Origin: Shewanella sp. 10N.286.48.A6
GTDB lineage: Bacteria > Pseudomonadota > Gammaproteobacteria > Enterobacterales > Shewanellaceae
Length of the DNA stretch: 64,000 bases
Direction: 5' to 3'
Assembly: GCF_002873135.1 (NCBI RefSeq)
Contig: NZ_MCVI01000021.1
Span: 1 to 64,000, forward strand
In this document: positions 53,911-64,000 of the stretch, piece by piece
How positions within the stretch are numbered: position 1 is the stretch's first letter
How the letters are laid out: each line of letters opens with the position of its first letter
The notes under the pieces: model-generated
The model's input: only the letters and a program-made list of their open reading frames with translations
What the model was told of the DNA's origin: nothing
Databases searched by the model: none
Program-made: the position numbers and the translations under genes

Positions 53911-55698
53911 CTACGCTAATGCTAACAATGGTGAACCAACCGAAACGGCATCACCTTGCTTAACTGAAATATTTTTGATGAAACCTGTTATTGCTGCGCG
54001 CACTTCAGTTTCCATTTTCATTGCTTCAAGGATTAACACCACATCACCTTCATTGACGTGATCGCCATCGTTTACCAATACTTTAAAAATATTACCCGAC
54101 AGCGGTGCATTCATGGTGGCTTTCACTTCATCGCTCACAGGTGCAGCAGCAACAGTTGGAGCAACGGCAGCAGGTGCTGCTGATGTCGGCACGATCTGGC
54201 TGATATCGCCTCCTTCGCTTACCTCAACCACAAAGCTTTGTCCTTGCACATTAACAGTGTAGGTTTCAGCGCCTTTTTCAGCTTTAGCCGCAGGCACGGC
54301 CATATCATCAGCACTTGGCACTGGCTCAAAGGCATCAGGGTTACCGCGATTAGTCAGGAACTTTAGACCAATTTGATTAAATAGGGCATAGGTCATTACA
54401 TCATCATCAGTTTCTGCGGCTAATGTAATACCGTCTTTCTTAGCGATGTCAGCAAGCTCGCTGCGAAGCTTATCTAATTCAGGTTCAATTAAATCTGCAG
54501 GGCGACAAGTAATAGCCTCTGCGCCATTTAATACCCGTGCTTGCAGCTCGGCATTAACCGGAGCCGGCGTTGCACCGTATTCGCCTTTCAGTACACCTTC
54601 GGTTTCTTTAGCTAAGGTTTTATAACGCTCGCCCATTAAGACATTAATCACTGACTGGGTGCCGACAATTTGCGAGGTTGGTGTAACCAATGGCAAAAAG
54701 CCAAGATCTTCACGCACACGAGGGATCTCTTCTAACACCTCATCCATTTTATCTGCAGCGCCCTGCTCTTTGAGCTGGTTTTCCATGTTAGTTAACATGC
54801 CACCTGGCACTTGTGCACGAAGAATACGTGAATCAATGCCTTTAAGCGCCCCTTCAAAACGGGCATATTTCTTACGTACTTCTCTAAAGTAAGCGGCAAT
54901 TTCTTCTAATGCTGCCATGTCGTAACCCGTGGCGCGGCCCGAGTCTTCTGCCATAGCAACTAATGTTTCAGTAGCTGAATGGCCATAGGTTTGGCTCATG
55001 GTTGAAATCGCGGTATCAAGAATATCAACACCAGCCTCAATGGCTTTTTGATAGGTTGCAGTACTTAAACCCGTTGTAGCATGACAATGCATAGAAACGG
55101 TTAAGTCAGTTTGAGATTTTAAACGGCTGATAAGGTCATAAGCTTGCATTGGCTTAAGTAAGCCTGCCATATCCTTGATGCACAGTGAGTCACAGCCCAT
55201 GTCTTCAAGGTTTTTAGCCATATCAACCCAAGTATCCACGTTATGAACTGGGCTACTAGTAAATGAAATCGTACCTTGTGCATGACCGCCGACTTGCTTA
55301 ACTGCTTTAACCGCAGTTTCTAAGTTACGCACATCATTCATGGCATCGAAAATTCTGAAAACATCAACACCATTGGTATGGGCACGCTCAACAAAGCGGG
55401 TCACCACATCATCGGCGTAATGACGATAGCCTAATAAATTCTGACCACGCAATAGCATTTGCTGTGGTGTATTTGGCATCGCCTTTTTCAGCTCTCTGAT
55501 ACGATCCCAAGGGTCTTCGCCTAAATAACGAATACAAGAATCAAACGTAGCACCGCCCCAAGACTCTAAAGACCAAAAACCAATTTTATCCAGTAAAGGT
55601 GCAATAGGTAACATATCGTCTAAACGTAAGCGCGTGGCTAAAATAGATTGATGGGCGTCTCGTAATACTACATCTGTTAACGCTAAAGGCTTGCTCAT
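53911..55698 (-). CDS. oadA: Oxaloacetate decarboxylase, alpha subunit
   Basis: The 595-residue cytoplasmic protein has an N-terminal carboxyltransferase TIM barrel ([20 protein letters not shown] split by a loop, about 8-28; metal ligands Asp and the SMHCHATTG histidines near 205-210), a PYC/OAD association domain, an Ala/Pro-rich linker (about 505-530), and a biotinyl domain with the EAMKMETE motif whose Lys is near residue 560. It works with OadB and OadG, 17 bp downstream of oadG. Length is normal. Confidence 0.96.
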   Translation of the reverse strand: MSKPLALTDVVLRDAHQSILATRLRLDDMLPIAPLLDKIGFWSLESWGGATFDSCIRYLGEDPWDRIRELKKAMPNTPQQMLLRGQNLLGYRHYADDVVTRFVERAHTNGVDVFRIFDAMNDVRNLETAVKAVKQVGGHAQGTISFTSSPVHNVDTWVDMAKNLEDMGCDSLCIKDMAGLLKPMQAYDLISRLKSQTDLTVSMHCHATTGLSTATYQKAIEAGVDILDTAISTMSQTYGHSATETLVAMAEDSGRATGYDMAALEEIAAYFREVRKKYARFEGALKGIDSRILRAQVPGGMLTNMENQLKEQGAADKMDEVLEEIPRVREDLGFLPLVTPTSQIVGTQSVINVLMGERYKTLAKETEGVLKGEYGATPAPVNAELQARVLNGAEAITCRPADLIEPELDKLRSELADIAKKDGITLAAETDDDVMTYALFNQIGLKFLTNRGNPDAFEPVPSADDMAVPAAKAEKGAETYTVNVQGQSFVVEVSEGGDISQIVPTSAAPAAVAPTVAAAPVSDEVKATMNAPLSGNIFKVLVNDGDHVNEGDVVLILEAMKMETEVRAAITGFIKNISVKQGDAVSVGSPLLALA

Positions 55699-55715
55699 GA
55701 TAACTCCTAAACGAT

Positions 55716-55964
55716 TTAATCTTTGGCACGATACTGGTGAATAGCAGAAGTGATAGCTGCTATTAACTTAGGATCAATTGATGTCGCAGCTGCGGGTACA
55801 GGTGTAGGCGCATTAGCAACAACAGGCTGAATGTCTGACTGACATAATCTAGCTACAAGATTAATGCCGATAATTAATATGCTTAAAAATATAAAAACTA
55901 AGCTCATCCCCATTATCATCATGCCCAAGGCATCCAATAATTGCTCGGATATTGATGATGTCAT
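55716..55964 (-). CDS. oadG: Oxaloacetate decarboxylase, gamma subunit
   Basis: The 82-residue protein has one membrane segment ([22 protein letters not shown], split here as LGMMIMGMS and [12 protein letters not shown], about 13-35), a Pro/Ala-rich linker and a short C-terminus that holds OadA to the membrane. It is the first gene of oadGAB. Small size and position identify it more than its sequence does. Confidence 0.9.
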   Translation of the reverse strand: MTSSISEQLLDALGMMIMGMSLVFIFLSILIIGINLVARLCQSDIQPVVANAPTPVPAAATSIDPKLIAAITSAIHQYRAKD

Positions 55965-56684
55965 AAACCCTCTCTTGTCATTATGTGCAATTAAAAATTG
56001 CCCACAGGATCAGTTCCAATGTTTACACGTCAATAACGTCTGCTGAATAAATTGCACCAAAACGATGCGGCATCAACAAAAGGAATAATTATTCATTCAG
56101 CATAAGCTGTTTTTATTCCATTAAAATCCACCAGTTCAGCGATTAAACTACCCTGTGATTTTTTACCGACGAAAAATATAACCAATCTATAACAATTAAT
56201 CCAACACCTTGTAAATTGGTCAGACCAAAATTAATAAGATTAAGCCCACCTTGGTGATAATTCGATAAAAATAGTTCACATATAATGAAGAATCTTCATT
56301 TTTGATTACTTTATCAGGAAAATGATAAGGTCATGACAAGATCTATATAAAAAGAGATATCAGAAATAAGAACAGCTATATTCACCAAAATTGTGCAGAT
56401 GCTCTATTTAGCATAAATATGTAGTGGTTTTTGTAATTTATGGCTCATCATCAAGTTGTAGTTAAAATAAAAGCATACAAAACTAATTAACCAAGCTAAG
56501 TACAATTAATCAACTAGAGTGAACCTACTAACCAGCATGACTGAAGGATTTATCCAAATTTTGATGTGGTTCATTTTGACTTAAGATCTAAAGCAGGTTA
56601 GCGACATTTGAGTGAGTGTGAAGTAGGTATATTGGCAGGAAAACTTAAAGTCACTTTATATGACTGACTGGATTTTAGGCATAG
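55965..56684. other. Stretch without a gene between oadG and the tRNA cluster
   Basis: About 720 bp of AT-rich DNA that must carry the oadGAB promoter. I see no reading frame, repeat or structure in it that I can support. Confidence 0.6.
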
Positions 56685-56716
56685 AAAAAGCCCTGTAGAT
56701 AACTACAGGGCTTTTT
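56685..56716 (-). terminator. Terminator of the tRNA operon
   Basis: Perfect 14-bp arms AAAAAGCCCTGTAG and CTACAGGGCTTTTT with a 4-nt loop, 8 bp after the last tRNA-Arg on the minus strand. Confidence 0.9.
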
Positions 56717-56723
56717 CTAATAC

Positions 56724-56800
56724 TGGTGCGGATGGGAGGATTCGAACCTCCGACCGCCTGGTTCGTAGCCAGGTACTCTATCCAGCTGAGCTACATCCGC
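56724..56800 (-). tRNA. tRNA-Arg (ACG), copy 5 of 5 in transcription order
   Basis: The 77-nt cloverleaf includes an encoded CCA. The anticodon loop reads CTACGAA, giving ACG, which is edited to ICG by TadA to read CGU/CGC/CGA. Acceptor stem GCGGATG pairs with CATCCGC. Confidence 0.97.
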
Positions 56801-56867
56801 AAAATTTTTACTGCCAATCTTTACTCAGTGCTAATTGAGCTTAGTTGCATATTTAAAATATGCAAAT

Positions 56868-56961
<94 letters not shown>

Positions 56962-56967
56962 GAATTA

Positions 56968-57044
56968 TGGTGCGGATGGGAGGATTCGAACCTCCGACCG
57001 CCTGGTTCGTAGCCAGGTACTCTATCCAGCTGAGCTACATCCGC
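56968..57044 (-). tRNA. tRNA-Arg (ACG)
   Basis: The same 77-nt sequence as the copy at 56724; anticodon ACG, CCA encoded. It is 6 bp from the tRNA-Ser at 56961. Confidence 0.97.
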
Positions 57045-57065
57045 ATAATTAGGTACTATTTTATA

Positions 57066-57142
57066 TGGTGCGGATGGGAGGATTCGAACCTCCGACCGCC
57101 TGGTTCGTAGCCAGGTACTCTATCCAGCTGAGCTACATCCGC
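57066..57142 (-). tRNA. tRNA-Arg (ACG)
   Basis: Identical in body to its neighbours; separated by short AT-rich spacers as in a single processed transcript. Confidence 0.97.
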
Positions 57143-57175
57143 ATATATAAAATTTACAGCTTTTAAATTATTTAA

Positions 57176-57252
57176 TGGTGCGGATGGGAGGATTCGAACC
57201 TCCGACCGCCTGGTTCGTAGCCAGGTACTCTATCCAGCTGAGCTACATCCGC
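57176..57252 (-). tRNA. tRNA-Arg (ACG)
   Basis: Identical tandem copy, anticodon ACG, CCA encoded. Confidence 0.97.
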
Positions 57253-57284
57253 TCATTAAAAAATTTAAACACAACAATAGAAAA

Positions 57285-57361
57285 TGGTGCGGATGGGAGG
57301 ATTCGAACCTCCGACCGCCTGGTTCGTAGCCAGGTACTCTATCCAGCTGAGCTACATCCGC
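57285..57361 (-). tRNA. tRNA-Arg (ACG)
   Basis: Identical tandem copy, first of the five in transcription order, following the tRNA-Ser at 57383. Confidence 0.97.
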
Positions 57362-57380
57362 ATCGTTTACTATTTTAAGA

Positions 57381-57474
<94 letters not shown>

Positions 57475-57646
57475 GTTTCTTGGCGCACATATTACTGTTT
57501 GCCGAAAATAAGTCAAACCTTTTTCAGCATCTTATATTCATTTGAACTGTTTTTGAGCACATTGATGAGTTAAGCCACAATTATCATCAATTCATTTAAA
57601 AAAATTTGTATTTTTTTTAGCAAACAATCTTAAATAGTCTAAAAAC

Positions 57647-57674
57647 AATAAAGCCAGCTTTCGCTGGCTTTATT
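57647..57674 (-). terminator. Terminator after csrA
   Basis: AATAAAGCCAGC and GCTGGCTTTATT arms with a TTTC loop, about 28 bp after the csrA stop codon, T-rich on both sides. Confidence 0.85.
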
Positions 57675-57701
57675 GGTAAATCGCAAACAATGTCTGATAT
57701 A

Positions 57702-57905
57702 TCAGAAATTGCCACCATCTTCTGGTGTAACGTTGCCAGATTTTTCAGACTGGATACGTTGATAAATTTCTTCGCGATGAACTGATACTTCTTTAGGTGC
57801 ATTCACACCGATACGTACTTGGTTACCTTTTACACCTAGTACAGTAACAGTCACTTCATCACCTATCATTAATGTTTCGCCAACACGGCGAGTCAAAATC
57901 AGCAT
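57702..57905 (-). CDS. csrA: Carbon storage regulator CsrA
   Basis: The 67-residue RNA-binding homodimer controls translation by covering GGA sites in leaders. The sequence [46 protein letters not shown] is the standard one, with the RNA-contact residues (Leu4, Arg6, Arg44) in place. The C-terminal tail ([16 protein letters not shown]) is longer than in E. coli, as in Shewanella. A typical location between alaS and the tRNA-Ser/Arg cluster. Confidence 0.98.
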   Translation of the reverse strand: MLILTRRVGETLMIGDEVTVTVLGVKGNQVRIGVNAPKEVSVHREEIYQRIQSEKSGNVTPEDGGNF

Positions 57906-58277
57906 TCGATTGCTCCTTTAGTCCAATCAGCATACACCAGCTTCTATCCGTAATATGCGCGTTTAATAATGTTAGCTTAATACAAATCATTAGTGACGAC
58001 ACTAAATCAATAAAACTTTTAAGCTTTTTACCCCAAAAAAAAGAAAAAACGTATTCCTGCGGCCTGATTATTTCAAGTTGATAACATTTAAAGGCTATTC
58101 TTTAAACAAAAGCAAAACAGGTAATTTAATAAATTGCTGCTTATGCGTACAAAAAAAGCATAAAAGTTGCTTCAATTTAGAATTATAGTAGCTTGAGTCA
58201 AAAAAGCGTAAAAAATGATACCTAAGAATGCTTTATAAGCTTGCCGAACCACTATCTCAAAGCTCAACCTAATACTC

Positions 58278-58310
58278 AAGCCATAAAATGCCGTAAACAC
58301 CTTATGGCTT
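58278..58310 (-). terminator. Probable terminator after alaS
   Basis: AAGCCATAA and TTATGGCTT arms enclose 15 nt about 10 bp after the alaS stop codon. No long T tract follows, so strength is uncertain. Confidence 0.55.
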
Positions 58311-58320
58311 AAGTTGTCAG

Positions 58321-60945
58321 TTAGCCTAAACGTTCGCTGAGCCATGGTTGAACTAAGGCTAATGCTGCATCTAAGTTCTCTGGTTGTGTTCCGCCAGCTT
58401 GGGCCATATCAGGGCGCCCACCACCTTTACCGCCAACCTGCTGTGCTACCATAGCCACAAGTTCACCAGCTTTAACCTTACCGACAAGATCTTTGCTCAC
58501 ACCAGCAATCAAGTTAACCTTTGCATCGCCAGCAATACCGAGCACGATAATTGATGACGGTAACTTTTGCTTCAGCTCATCTTGCAAGCCTCGTAAAGAT
58601 TTAGGGTCCACACCTTCAAGCTTTTTAACTAATACCTTGATGCCGTTCATCTCAACAGCTTCACCAGCAATATCGGCACTGGCTGCTGCAGCTAACTTAT
58701 CTTTTAGCTGCGACATTTCTTTCTCAAGGGATTTTACTTTATCAAGCTGTGCTTTTAATTTCGCTACAACAGAGGCTGAATCTGACTTAAGCAAACTTGC
58801 CGCTTGTTCAAGTTGAGATTGCTGCTCAGCAACATAAGCCATTGCTGCGGCACCCGTTACCGCTTCAATACGGCGAATACCTGCTGCAATACCACCTTCT
58901 GAAGTGATTTTGAATAAACCAATATCACCAGTACGGCCAACATGAGTACCACCACAAAGCTCGATAGAGAAGTCACCCATGGTAACCACACGCACTTCGC
59001 TGTCATACTTTTCGCCAAACAACGCCATTGCGCCCTGCTCTTTGGCTTCATCAATCCCCATAACCGCAGTTTTTAATTCATAGTTACGACGAATTTGAGT
59101 ATTAACCATGTCTTCAACTTGCTTAAGTTCTGCTGCGGTGACCGCTTCAAAGTGAGCAAAGTCAAAACGTAAACGCTCAGGGTTAACTAATGACCCTTTT
59201 TGATTTACATGGCTACCCAGTACATTACGTAGTGCTGCATGTAATAAATGGGTCACTGAATGGTTAAGCTGAGTACGATGACGAAGTTTTTTATCGACTT
59301 CAGCGCTAACGCTATCACCAACATTTAAAACACCAGCAACTAACTTGCCTTGATGACCGAAAGCTTGACCAAAAATTTGAGTATCGGTCACAGCAAAATT
59401 AGCATCATTAACTGTTAAATGGCCTTTGTCGCCAACTTGACCGCCAGACTCAGCGTAAAACGGCGTATTATCTAATACAATGACCGCTTCTTGATCTGCC
59501 GTTAATGAATCAACTGCATTACCTTCTACATATATAGCTGTAATTTTACCTTGACCATTTAGCTCGCTATAACCGCAAAACTCGGTTTCACCTTCAATTT
59601 TAAGGCCTGCATTGTAATCAGTGCCAAAATTGCCAGCCGCTTGTGCTCGGCTGCGCTGCTCAGCCATTGCCGCTTCAAATCCTGCTTCATCAACGGTGAT
59701 ATCACGCTCACGACATACATCCGCGGTTAAGTCGACAGGGAAGCCATAGGTGTCATAAAGTTTAAATGCTGTTTCACCATCTAAAATATTAGCTTCAAGT
59801 GCATTAAGGGCTGCATCTAAAATACCTAGGCCACGCTCTAGCGTTCTAGCAAACTGCTCTTCTTCGGCTTTTAAAGACTTTTCAACAATTGCTTTAGCAT
59901 CAACAAGGCCTTTAGCTGCATCGCCCATCACTTCAATTAATGTTGGCACTAATTTGTAGAAGAAGGTATCTGTCGCGCCAAGCTTGTTACCATGACGCAC
60001 TGCGCGGCGAATAATACGGCGTAGTACATAGCCGCGGCCTTCATTTGACGGCATTACACCGTCAGCAATTAAAAATGCACAAGAGCGAATATGATCGGCA
60101 ATAACCCGTAAAGATTTATTTTCTAAATCTTGGACACCAATGATTTCAGCCGTTTTAGCAATAAGCTGTTTGAAAATATCGATTTCATAGTTTGAATGTA
60201 CGCCTTGCATAATCGCAGCAATACGCTCAATACCCATACCAGTATCAACAGAAGGTTTTGGTAATGGCTTCATTTCGCCGTCAGCTTGACGGTTATATTG
60301 CATGAATACGATATTCCAGATTTCAATGAAACGATCGCCATCTTCTTCTGGAGTACCAGGGCGACCGCCCCAGATATGCTCGCCATGATCATAAAATATT
60401 TCAGAACATGGGCCACAAGGACCTGTGTCACCCATTTGCCAGAAGTTATCAGACGCATAAGGTGCACCTTTATTATCACCAATGCGGATAATATTTTCAG
60501 GGGCGACACCAATTTTGTTAGTCCAGATATCAAACGCTTCATCATCAGTTTCATAGATAGTGACGCATAAACGCTCGGTTGGAAGCTTTAATGTTTCAGT
60601 TAAAAAGCGCCATGCATAGCTAATGGCTTCTTCTTTGAAGTAATCACCAAAACTGAAGTTACCTAACATTTCAAAGAAGGTATGGTGACGAGCGGTGTAA
60701 CCTACATTATCAAGGTCGTTATGTTTACCACCAGCACGTACACAGCGTTGCGATGTTGTCGCTCGGGTATAGCTACGCTTTTCTTGACCTAAAAAACAGT
60801 CTTTAAACTGATTCATACCGGCATTGGTGAATAGTAAAGTTGGGTCATTGTGAGGTACTAAAGAGCTACTATCGACAACTTGATGTTCGTTGTGACGAAA
60901 AAACTCTAGGAAAGCACTTCTTAGTTCTGCGGTAGTTTGAAACAT
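58321..60945 (-). CDS. alaS: Alanine-tRNA ligase
   Basis: The 874-residue enzyme charges tRNA-Ala. The start [21 protein letters not shown] leads into the class II catalytic domain (about 1-240), followed by the tRNA-recognition part, the editing domain with [12 protein letters not shown] and CGGTH metal sites (about 565-670), and the C-Ala domain with a Gly-rich end ([15 protein letters not shown]). Length and order are normal. It is transcribed towards csrA. In many relatives recX lies between recA and alaS, but not here. Confidence 0.98.
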   Translation of the reverse strand: MFQTTAELRSAFLEFFRHNEHQVVDSSSLVPHNDPTLLFTNAGMNQFKDCFLGQEKRSYTRATTSQRCVRAGGKHNDLDNVGYTARHHTFFEMLGNFSFGDYFKEEAISYAWRFLTETLKLPTERLCVTIYETDDEAFDIWTNKIGVAPENIIRIGDNKGAPYASDNFWQMGDTGPCGPCSEIFYDHGEHIWGGRPGTPEEDGDRFIEIWNIVFMQYNRQADGEMKPLPKPSVDTGMGIERIAAIMQGVHSNYEIDIFKQLIAKTAEIIGVQDLENKSLRVIADHIRSCAFLIADGVMPSNEGRGYVLRRIIRRAVRHGNKLGATDTFFYKLVPTLIEVMGDAAKGLVDAKAIVEKSLKAEEEQFARTLERGLGILDAALNALEANILDGETAFKLYDTYGFPVDLTADVCRERDITVDEAGFEAAMAEQRSRAQAAGNFGTDYNAGLKIEGETEFCGYSELNGQGKITAIYVEGNAVDSLTADQEAVIVLDNTPFYAESGGQVGDKGHLTVNDANFAVTDTQIFGQAFGHQGKLVAGVLNVGDSVSAEVDKKLRHRTQLNHSVTHLLHAALRNVLGSHVNQKGSLVNPERLRFDFAHFEAVTAAELKQVEDMVNTQIRRNYELKTAVMGIDEAKEQGAMALFGEKYDSEVRVVTMGDFSIELCGGTHVGRTGDIGLFKITSEGGIAAGIRRIEAVTGAAAMAYVAEQQSQLEQAASLLKSDSASVVAKLKAQLDKVKSLEKEMSQLKDKLAAAASADIAGEAVEMNGIKVLVKKLEGVDPKSLRGLQDELKQKLPSSIIVLGIAGDAKVNLIAGVSKDLVGKVKAGELVAMVAQQVGGKGGGRPDMAQAGGTQPENLDAALALVQPWLSERLG

Positions 60946-61296
60946 GAAATCGCCCTAAAATGGATAAATCGTATTTATCAGGAAGCTGTTAGTCAGCGCT
61001 AAATTGCCAACATTATATACTTAAACAAACTATAGGTGCGACATTCTAGGGCAATAGATTGGCTATTTTAGGCTGGAATTTAACGATTTTGATCATCGAA
61101 TATTTGATTGATTGTGCAATATAGCCATATTTATGGGTAATCAAAAAATTACCGCAACTAAAACAGCTAACAAAACGGCTAACAAGAGTGGCTATAAAGC
61201 TAATTGATAGGCGCTGTTAAGCTTCATTAGCGTAACTGCAAAATATAGCCTCTGACAGATATGAGTTACATACTGAGCAAAATTGGATAAAAAAAA
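60946..61296. other. Stretch between alaS and recA without recX
   Basis: About 350 bp with no coding frame. recX, which sits here in many gammaproteobacteria, is not present even as a fragment that I can recognise. It should hold the alaS promoter. Confidence 0.65.
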
Positions 61297-61319
61297 GCGG
61301 CGAGCATATAGCTCACCGC
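61297..61319 (-). terminator. Terminator after recA
   Basis: GCGGCGAGC and GCTCACCGC arms (one mismatch) with a short loop, followed by eight T on the minus strand, 37 bp beyond the recA stop codon. Confidence 0.85.
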
Positions 61320-61356
61320 GATTTAATAATTCTAACTACTAATACCTAGCAAAGGC

Positions 61357-62421
61357 TTAAAACACTTCACCGGTTTCTAAATCGATGTTTTCATCGGGTT
61401 TAGCAGGGGCGGCATCTTTTTCTTTATCTTTACTAAGCAATAATTCACGTAATGCAGTTTCGATCTCTTCAGCCGCAGCAGGGTTTTCAATTAGGTACTT
61501 ACCGGCATTTGCACGGCCTTGACCAATCTTGCCGCCTTTGTAGCTATACCAAGCACCAGCTTTTTCAACAAGCTTATGCGCCACACCTAAATCAACTAGC
61601 TCACCAGTACGGTTAATACCCTTACCGTACAAGATTTGGAATTCAGCTTGCCTAAATGGCGCTGCAATTTTGTTTTTAACCACTTTAACTCGGGTTTCGT
61701 TACCAACCACCTGATCGCCATCTTTGATTGCACCTGTACGGCGAATATCCAAACGCACTGAGGCGTAAAACTTAAGTGCATTACCACCTGTTGTAGTTTC
61801 TGGGTTACCGAACATCACACCAATTTTCATACGAATTTGGTTAATGAAAATCAATAGCGTGTTTGATTGCTTAAGGTTACCAGCAAGTTTACGCATTGCT
61901 TGGCTCATCATACGAGCAGCAAGGCCCATGTGTGAGTCACCAATTTCACCTTCAATTTCAGCTTTTGGTGTTAATGCCGCCACTGAATCGACAATGATCA
62001 CATCAACGGCGCCAGAGCGAGTTAAGGCATCACAAATCTCTAGTGCTTGTTCACCCGTATCTGGTTGCGAACAAAGTAGGTTATCAATATCAACACCAAG
62101 GTTTTTAGCATAGATAGGATCAAGAGCATGCTCAGCATCGATAAACGCACAGGTTTTACCTTGACGCTGTGCTGCTGCAATCACTTCTAAGGTTAAGGTT
62201 GTTTTACCTGATGACTCAGGACCGTAGATTTCTACGATTCGCCCCATAGGTAAACCACCAGCACCCAAGGCAACATCCAATGAAAGTGAGCCAGTAGAAA
62301 TGGTTTCAACATCCATTGTGCGGTCTGCGCCCAACTTCATGATTGAACCTTTACCAAATTGCTTCTCAATTTGACCTAACACGGCATTCAGTGCTTTCTC
62401 TTTATTTGGATCTGCTTTCAT
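61357..62421 (-). CDS. recA: Recombinase RecA
   Basis: I start at the Met at 62421 ([23 protein letters not shown]), the family start; a Met nine codons upstream does not fit. The 354-residue protein has Walker [10 protein letters not shown] (about 66-74), the DNA-binding loops (L1 with [10 protein letters not shown] and L2 with [17 protein letters not shown]) and an acidic tail. It forms filaments for recombination and triggers LexA cleavage. A clear SOS box lies 85 bp upstream. Confidence 0.98.
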   Translation of the reverse strand: MKADPNKEKALNAVLGQIEKQFGKGSIMKLGADRTMDVETISTGSLSLDVALGAGGLPMGRIVEIYGPESSGKTTLTLEVIAAAQRQGKTCAFIDAEHALDPIYAKNLGVDIDNLLCSQPDTGEQALEICDALTRSGAVDVIIVDSVAALTPKAEIEGEIGDSHMGLAARMMSQAMRKLAGNLKQSNTLLIFINQIRMKIGVMFGNPETTTGGNALKFYASVRLDIRRTGAIKDGDQVVGNETRVKVVKNKIAAPFRQAEFQILYGKGINRTGELVDLGVAHKLVEKAGAWYSYKGGKIGQGRANAGKYLIENPAAAEEIETALRELLLSKDKEKDAAPAKPDENIDLETGEVF

Positions 62422-62505
62422 TGTGATTATCCCTCTAAGCGAACTCATCTCATTGGCGAGATTGATAACGAATAAATTTGTCTGTTTCTTAATATGAGCT
62501 CAGTA

Positions 62506-62525
62506 TACTGTATAATCATACAGTA
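62506..62525 (-). promoter_or_regulatory. LexA (SOS) box upstream of recA
   Basis: TACTG-TATAATCATA-CAGTA fits the gammaproteobacterial LexA consensus CTG-N10-CAG with perfect outer symmetry, 85 bp before the recA start codon. Confidence 0.92.
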
Positions 62526-62627
62526 TCAATAGTTACTCAAAAAAAAATTGCAAAACCACTAATAAACAAGGTTTTTCAATATCAATATCAATGCCTTATA
62601 AGTAAAAATATAATTAAAACTTCTACA

Positions 62628-62659
62628 CCACTGTATATAAAGACTACTGTATACAGTGG
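62628..62659. repeat. Inverted repeat between recA and mutS
   Basis: CCACTGTATA and TATACAGTGG enclose 12 nt. The arms carry LexA-like CTGTATA halves but not the 10-bp spacing of an SOS box. It may be an operator or a hairpin of the recA or mutS leader. Confidence 0.6.
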
Positions 62660-62843
62660 TTTCAATATGTTAACCATCTGACAAATAAGCCAATAGTTAT
62701 ACTCTTTCAACTCGATAATAGCAGTTCAGAACCGCGCTAAATGAGTAACTCTATTGGGATTCAAATCAATTATTGCTAAGATGAGCGCCGATTAGTATTG
62801 GTCTTTTTTCCGATCCCCAAGCCATATTTAGAGCAACAAATTA

Positions 62844-64000
62844 ATGACAGCAATTGAAAATCCAAATTTAGAAAAGCACACTCCGATGATGCGCCAATAT
62901 TTGACGCTTAAAGCGCAGCATCCCGATATGTTGTTGTTTTATCGTATGGGAGATTTTTATGAATTATTTTATGAAGATGCCAAACTTGCTTCTGAATTTT
63001 TAGGAATTTCGTTGACCGCTAGAGGCAAAAGTGGTGGTAATGCCATCCCTATGGCAGGTATTCCCTACCACTCTGTTGAAGGCTATTTGGCTAAATTAGT
63101 CCAAATTGGTCAATCAGCAGCTATTTGTGAACAAATTGGCGATCCTGCTACAAGTAAAGGTCCGGTTGAGCGCAAAGTTGTCCGTATAGTAACGCCTGGC
63201 ACCTTAACTGATGAAGCCTTACTGCAAGAGCGTCAAGACAATCTGTTAGCTGCGGTTTATCAAGGTAAAAATGGTTTCGGCTACTCAACTTTAGATGTGT
63301 CATCAGGGCGTTTCGTGGTAGTCGAATTAGAAAACGCTGAGACATTAGAAGCTGAATTACAACGCACCAGCCCTGCAGAGCTACTTTACAGCGAAGACTT
63401 AGTCGATGTGCATTTAATTGAAAACATTAAAGGTATTCGTCGCCGCCCAGAATGGGAATTTGATTACGATACCAGCATACAGCTATTGCTGGAGCAATTT
63501 GGCACGAAAGATTTACATGGCTTTGGCATTACAGATGCTCGCTTATCACTGCAAGCTGCTGGCTGCTTAATGCAATATGTCAAAGACACCCAAAAGACAG
63601 CTTTGCCGCACATCAATAGCATTACCCTTTTTAATCAAGCTGATACTATCATTTTAGATGCTGCGACCAGACGCAACCTTGAATTAACTTTGAACCTGTC
63701 GGGCCAGCGTGACAATACACTTGCTTGGGTGCTAGATAAGACGGCAACACCTATGGGCAGTCGAATGCTGCAACGCTGGATCCACCAACCATTAAGAAAC
63801 CAGCAGCATATTCATCAGCGCCAACAAGCGGTTGCCGAGCTAATTGATAGCGGTTTGTATGCCGACTTACACCAACAACTGAAAGCTTTAGGTGATATCG
63901 AGCGCATTATGGCAAGGCTTGCCATAAGAAGTGCACGACCACGTGATTTTGCCCGTTTACGCCAAGCATTAGAATTGCTGCCTGAAATCCAGCAAACCTT
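62844..64000 (+). CDS. mutS: DNA mismatch-repair protein MutS, N-terminal part (runs off right edge)
   Basis: The frame from ATG 62844 encodes about 385 residues of MutS: the mismatch-binding block with Phe-x-Glu in [14 protein letters not shown] (about 35-48, FYE), the connector domain ([26 protein letters not shown], split by turns), the domain III start, and [24 protein letters not shown] then [12 protein letters not shown]. The ATPase domain is outside the window. It is divergent from recA. The sequence is near that of Shewanella MutS. Confidence 0.97.
   Translation, partial: MTAIENPNLEKHTPMMRQYLTLKAQHPDMLLFYRMGDFYELFYEDAKLASEFLGISLTARGKSGGNAIPMAGIPYHSVEGYLAKLVQIGQSAAICEQIGDPATSKGPVERKVVRIVTPGTLTDEALLQERQDNLLAAVYQGKNGFGYSTLDVSSGRFVVVELENAETLEAELQRTSPAELLYSEDLVDVHLIENIKGIRRRPEWEFDYDTSIQLLLEQFGTKDLHGFGITDARLSLQAAGCLMQYVKDTQKTALPHINSITLFNQADTIILDAATRRNLELTLNLSGQRDNTLAWVLDKTATPMGSRMLQRWIHQPLRNQQHIHQRQQAVAELIDSGLYADLHQQLKALGDIERIMARLAIRSARPRDFARLRQALELLPEIQQT

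Noticed and set aside
62628..62659. Second LexA box near mutS
   Set aside because: CTG and CAG are not spaced by 10 bp in either arm; kept only as an inverted repeat.

Overview
The window looks like the chromosome of a marine gammaproteobacterium, most likely Shewanella or a close alteromonad. The oadG-oadA-oadB operon, the tRNA-Arg/tRNA-Ser cluster, csrA, alaS, recA and mutS at the right (52.8-64 kb) read very much like Shewanella proteins. Everything left of oadB is accessory DNA.

Left and centre (0.8-37 kb) is a carrageenan utilisation locus. It encodes a kappa-carrageenase close to CgkA (34.5 kb), a second GH16 lipoprotein, three S1 sulfatases, a large TonB-dependent receptor with a probable glycan-binding lipoprotein, a GH42-like lipoprotein beta-galactosidase, a cytoplasmic GH127 enzyme, an MFS sugar importer, and the complete 3,6-anhydro-D-galactose route (dehydrogenase, cycloisomerase, KDGal kinase, KDPGal aldolase). 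The adjacent galT-galK-galE operon takes the D-galactose half of each neocarrabiose. A GntR/FCD repressor gene lies in the middle. A palindrome, TAAACAT-N3-ATGTTTA, occurs in front of seven transcription units, including galTKE and gntR itself, and is the obvious operator of a single regulon. An octaheme cytochrome/TPR protein and an FG-GAP/UnbV lipoprotein accompany the locus.

The 37-44 kb stretch holds mobile-element remnants and small cargo genes: a KAP-family P-loop NTPase with a membrane protein (both followed by attC-like palindromes), a HigA-like fragment, a 5'-nucleotidase-like HAD protein, a small Xre regulator with a tandem 15-bp operator, and a regulator/SF2-helicase pair.

The 44-52.8 kb stretch is a complete type I-F3 CRISPR-associated Tn7-like transposon core: tniQ, cas8/5 fusion, cas7, cas6 and a short array, then tnsC, tnsB and tnsA in the opposite direction, and a right end with three TnsB-type sites finishing at 52764. 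The last spacer of the array, followed by a diverged repeat, matches the 3' coding end of oadB at 26 of 32 positions, with mismatches mostly at synonymous positions. The transposon end lies 47 bp beyond that protospacer, 7 bp past the oadB stop codon. This is a guide-RNA-directed homing insertion with oadB as attachment gene. I found no left end in the window and no clear core gene to its left, so the carrageenan locus could itself be cargo of this transposon. That is a hypothesis, not a demonstrated boundary.

An IS3-family element with a programmed -1 frameshift site enters from the left edge.
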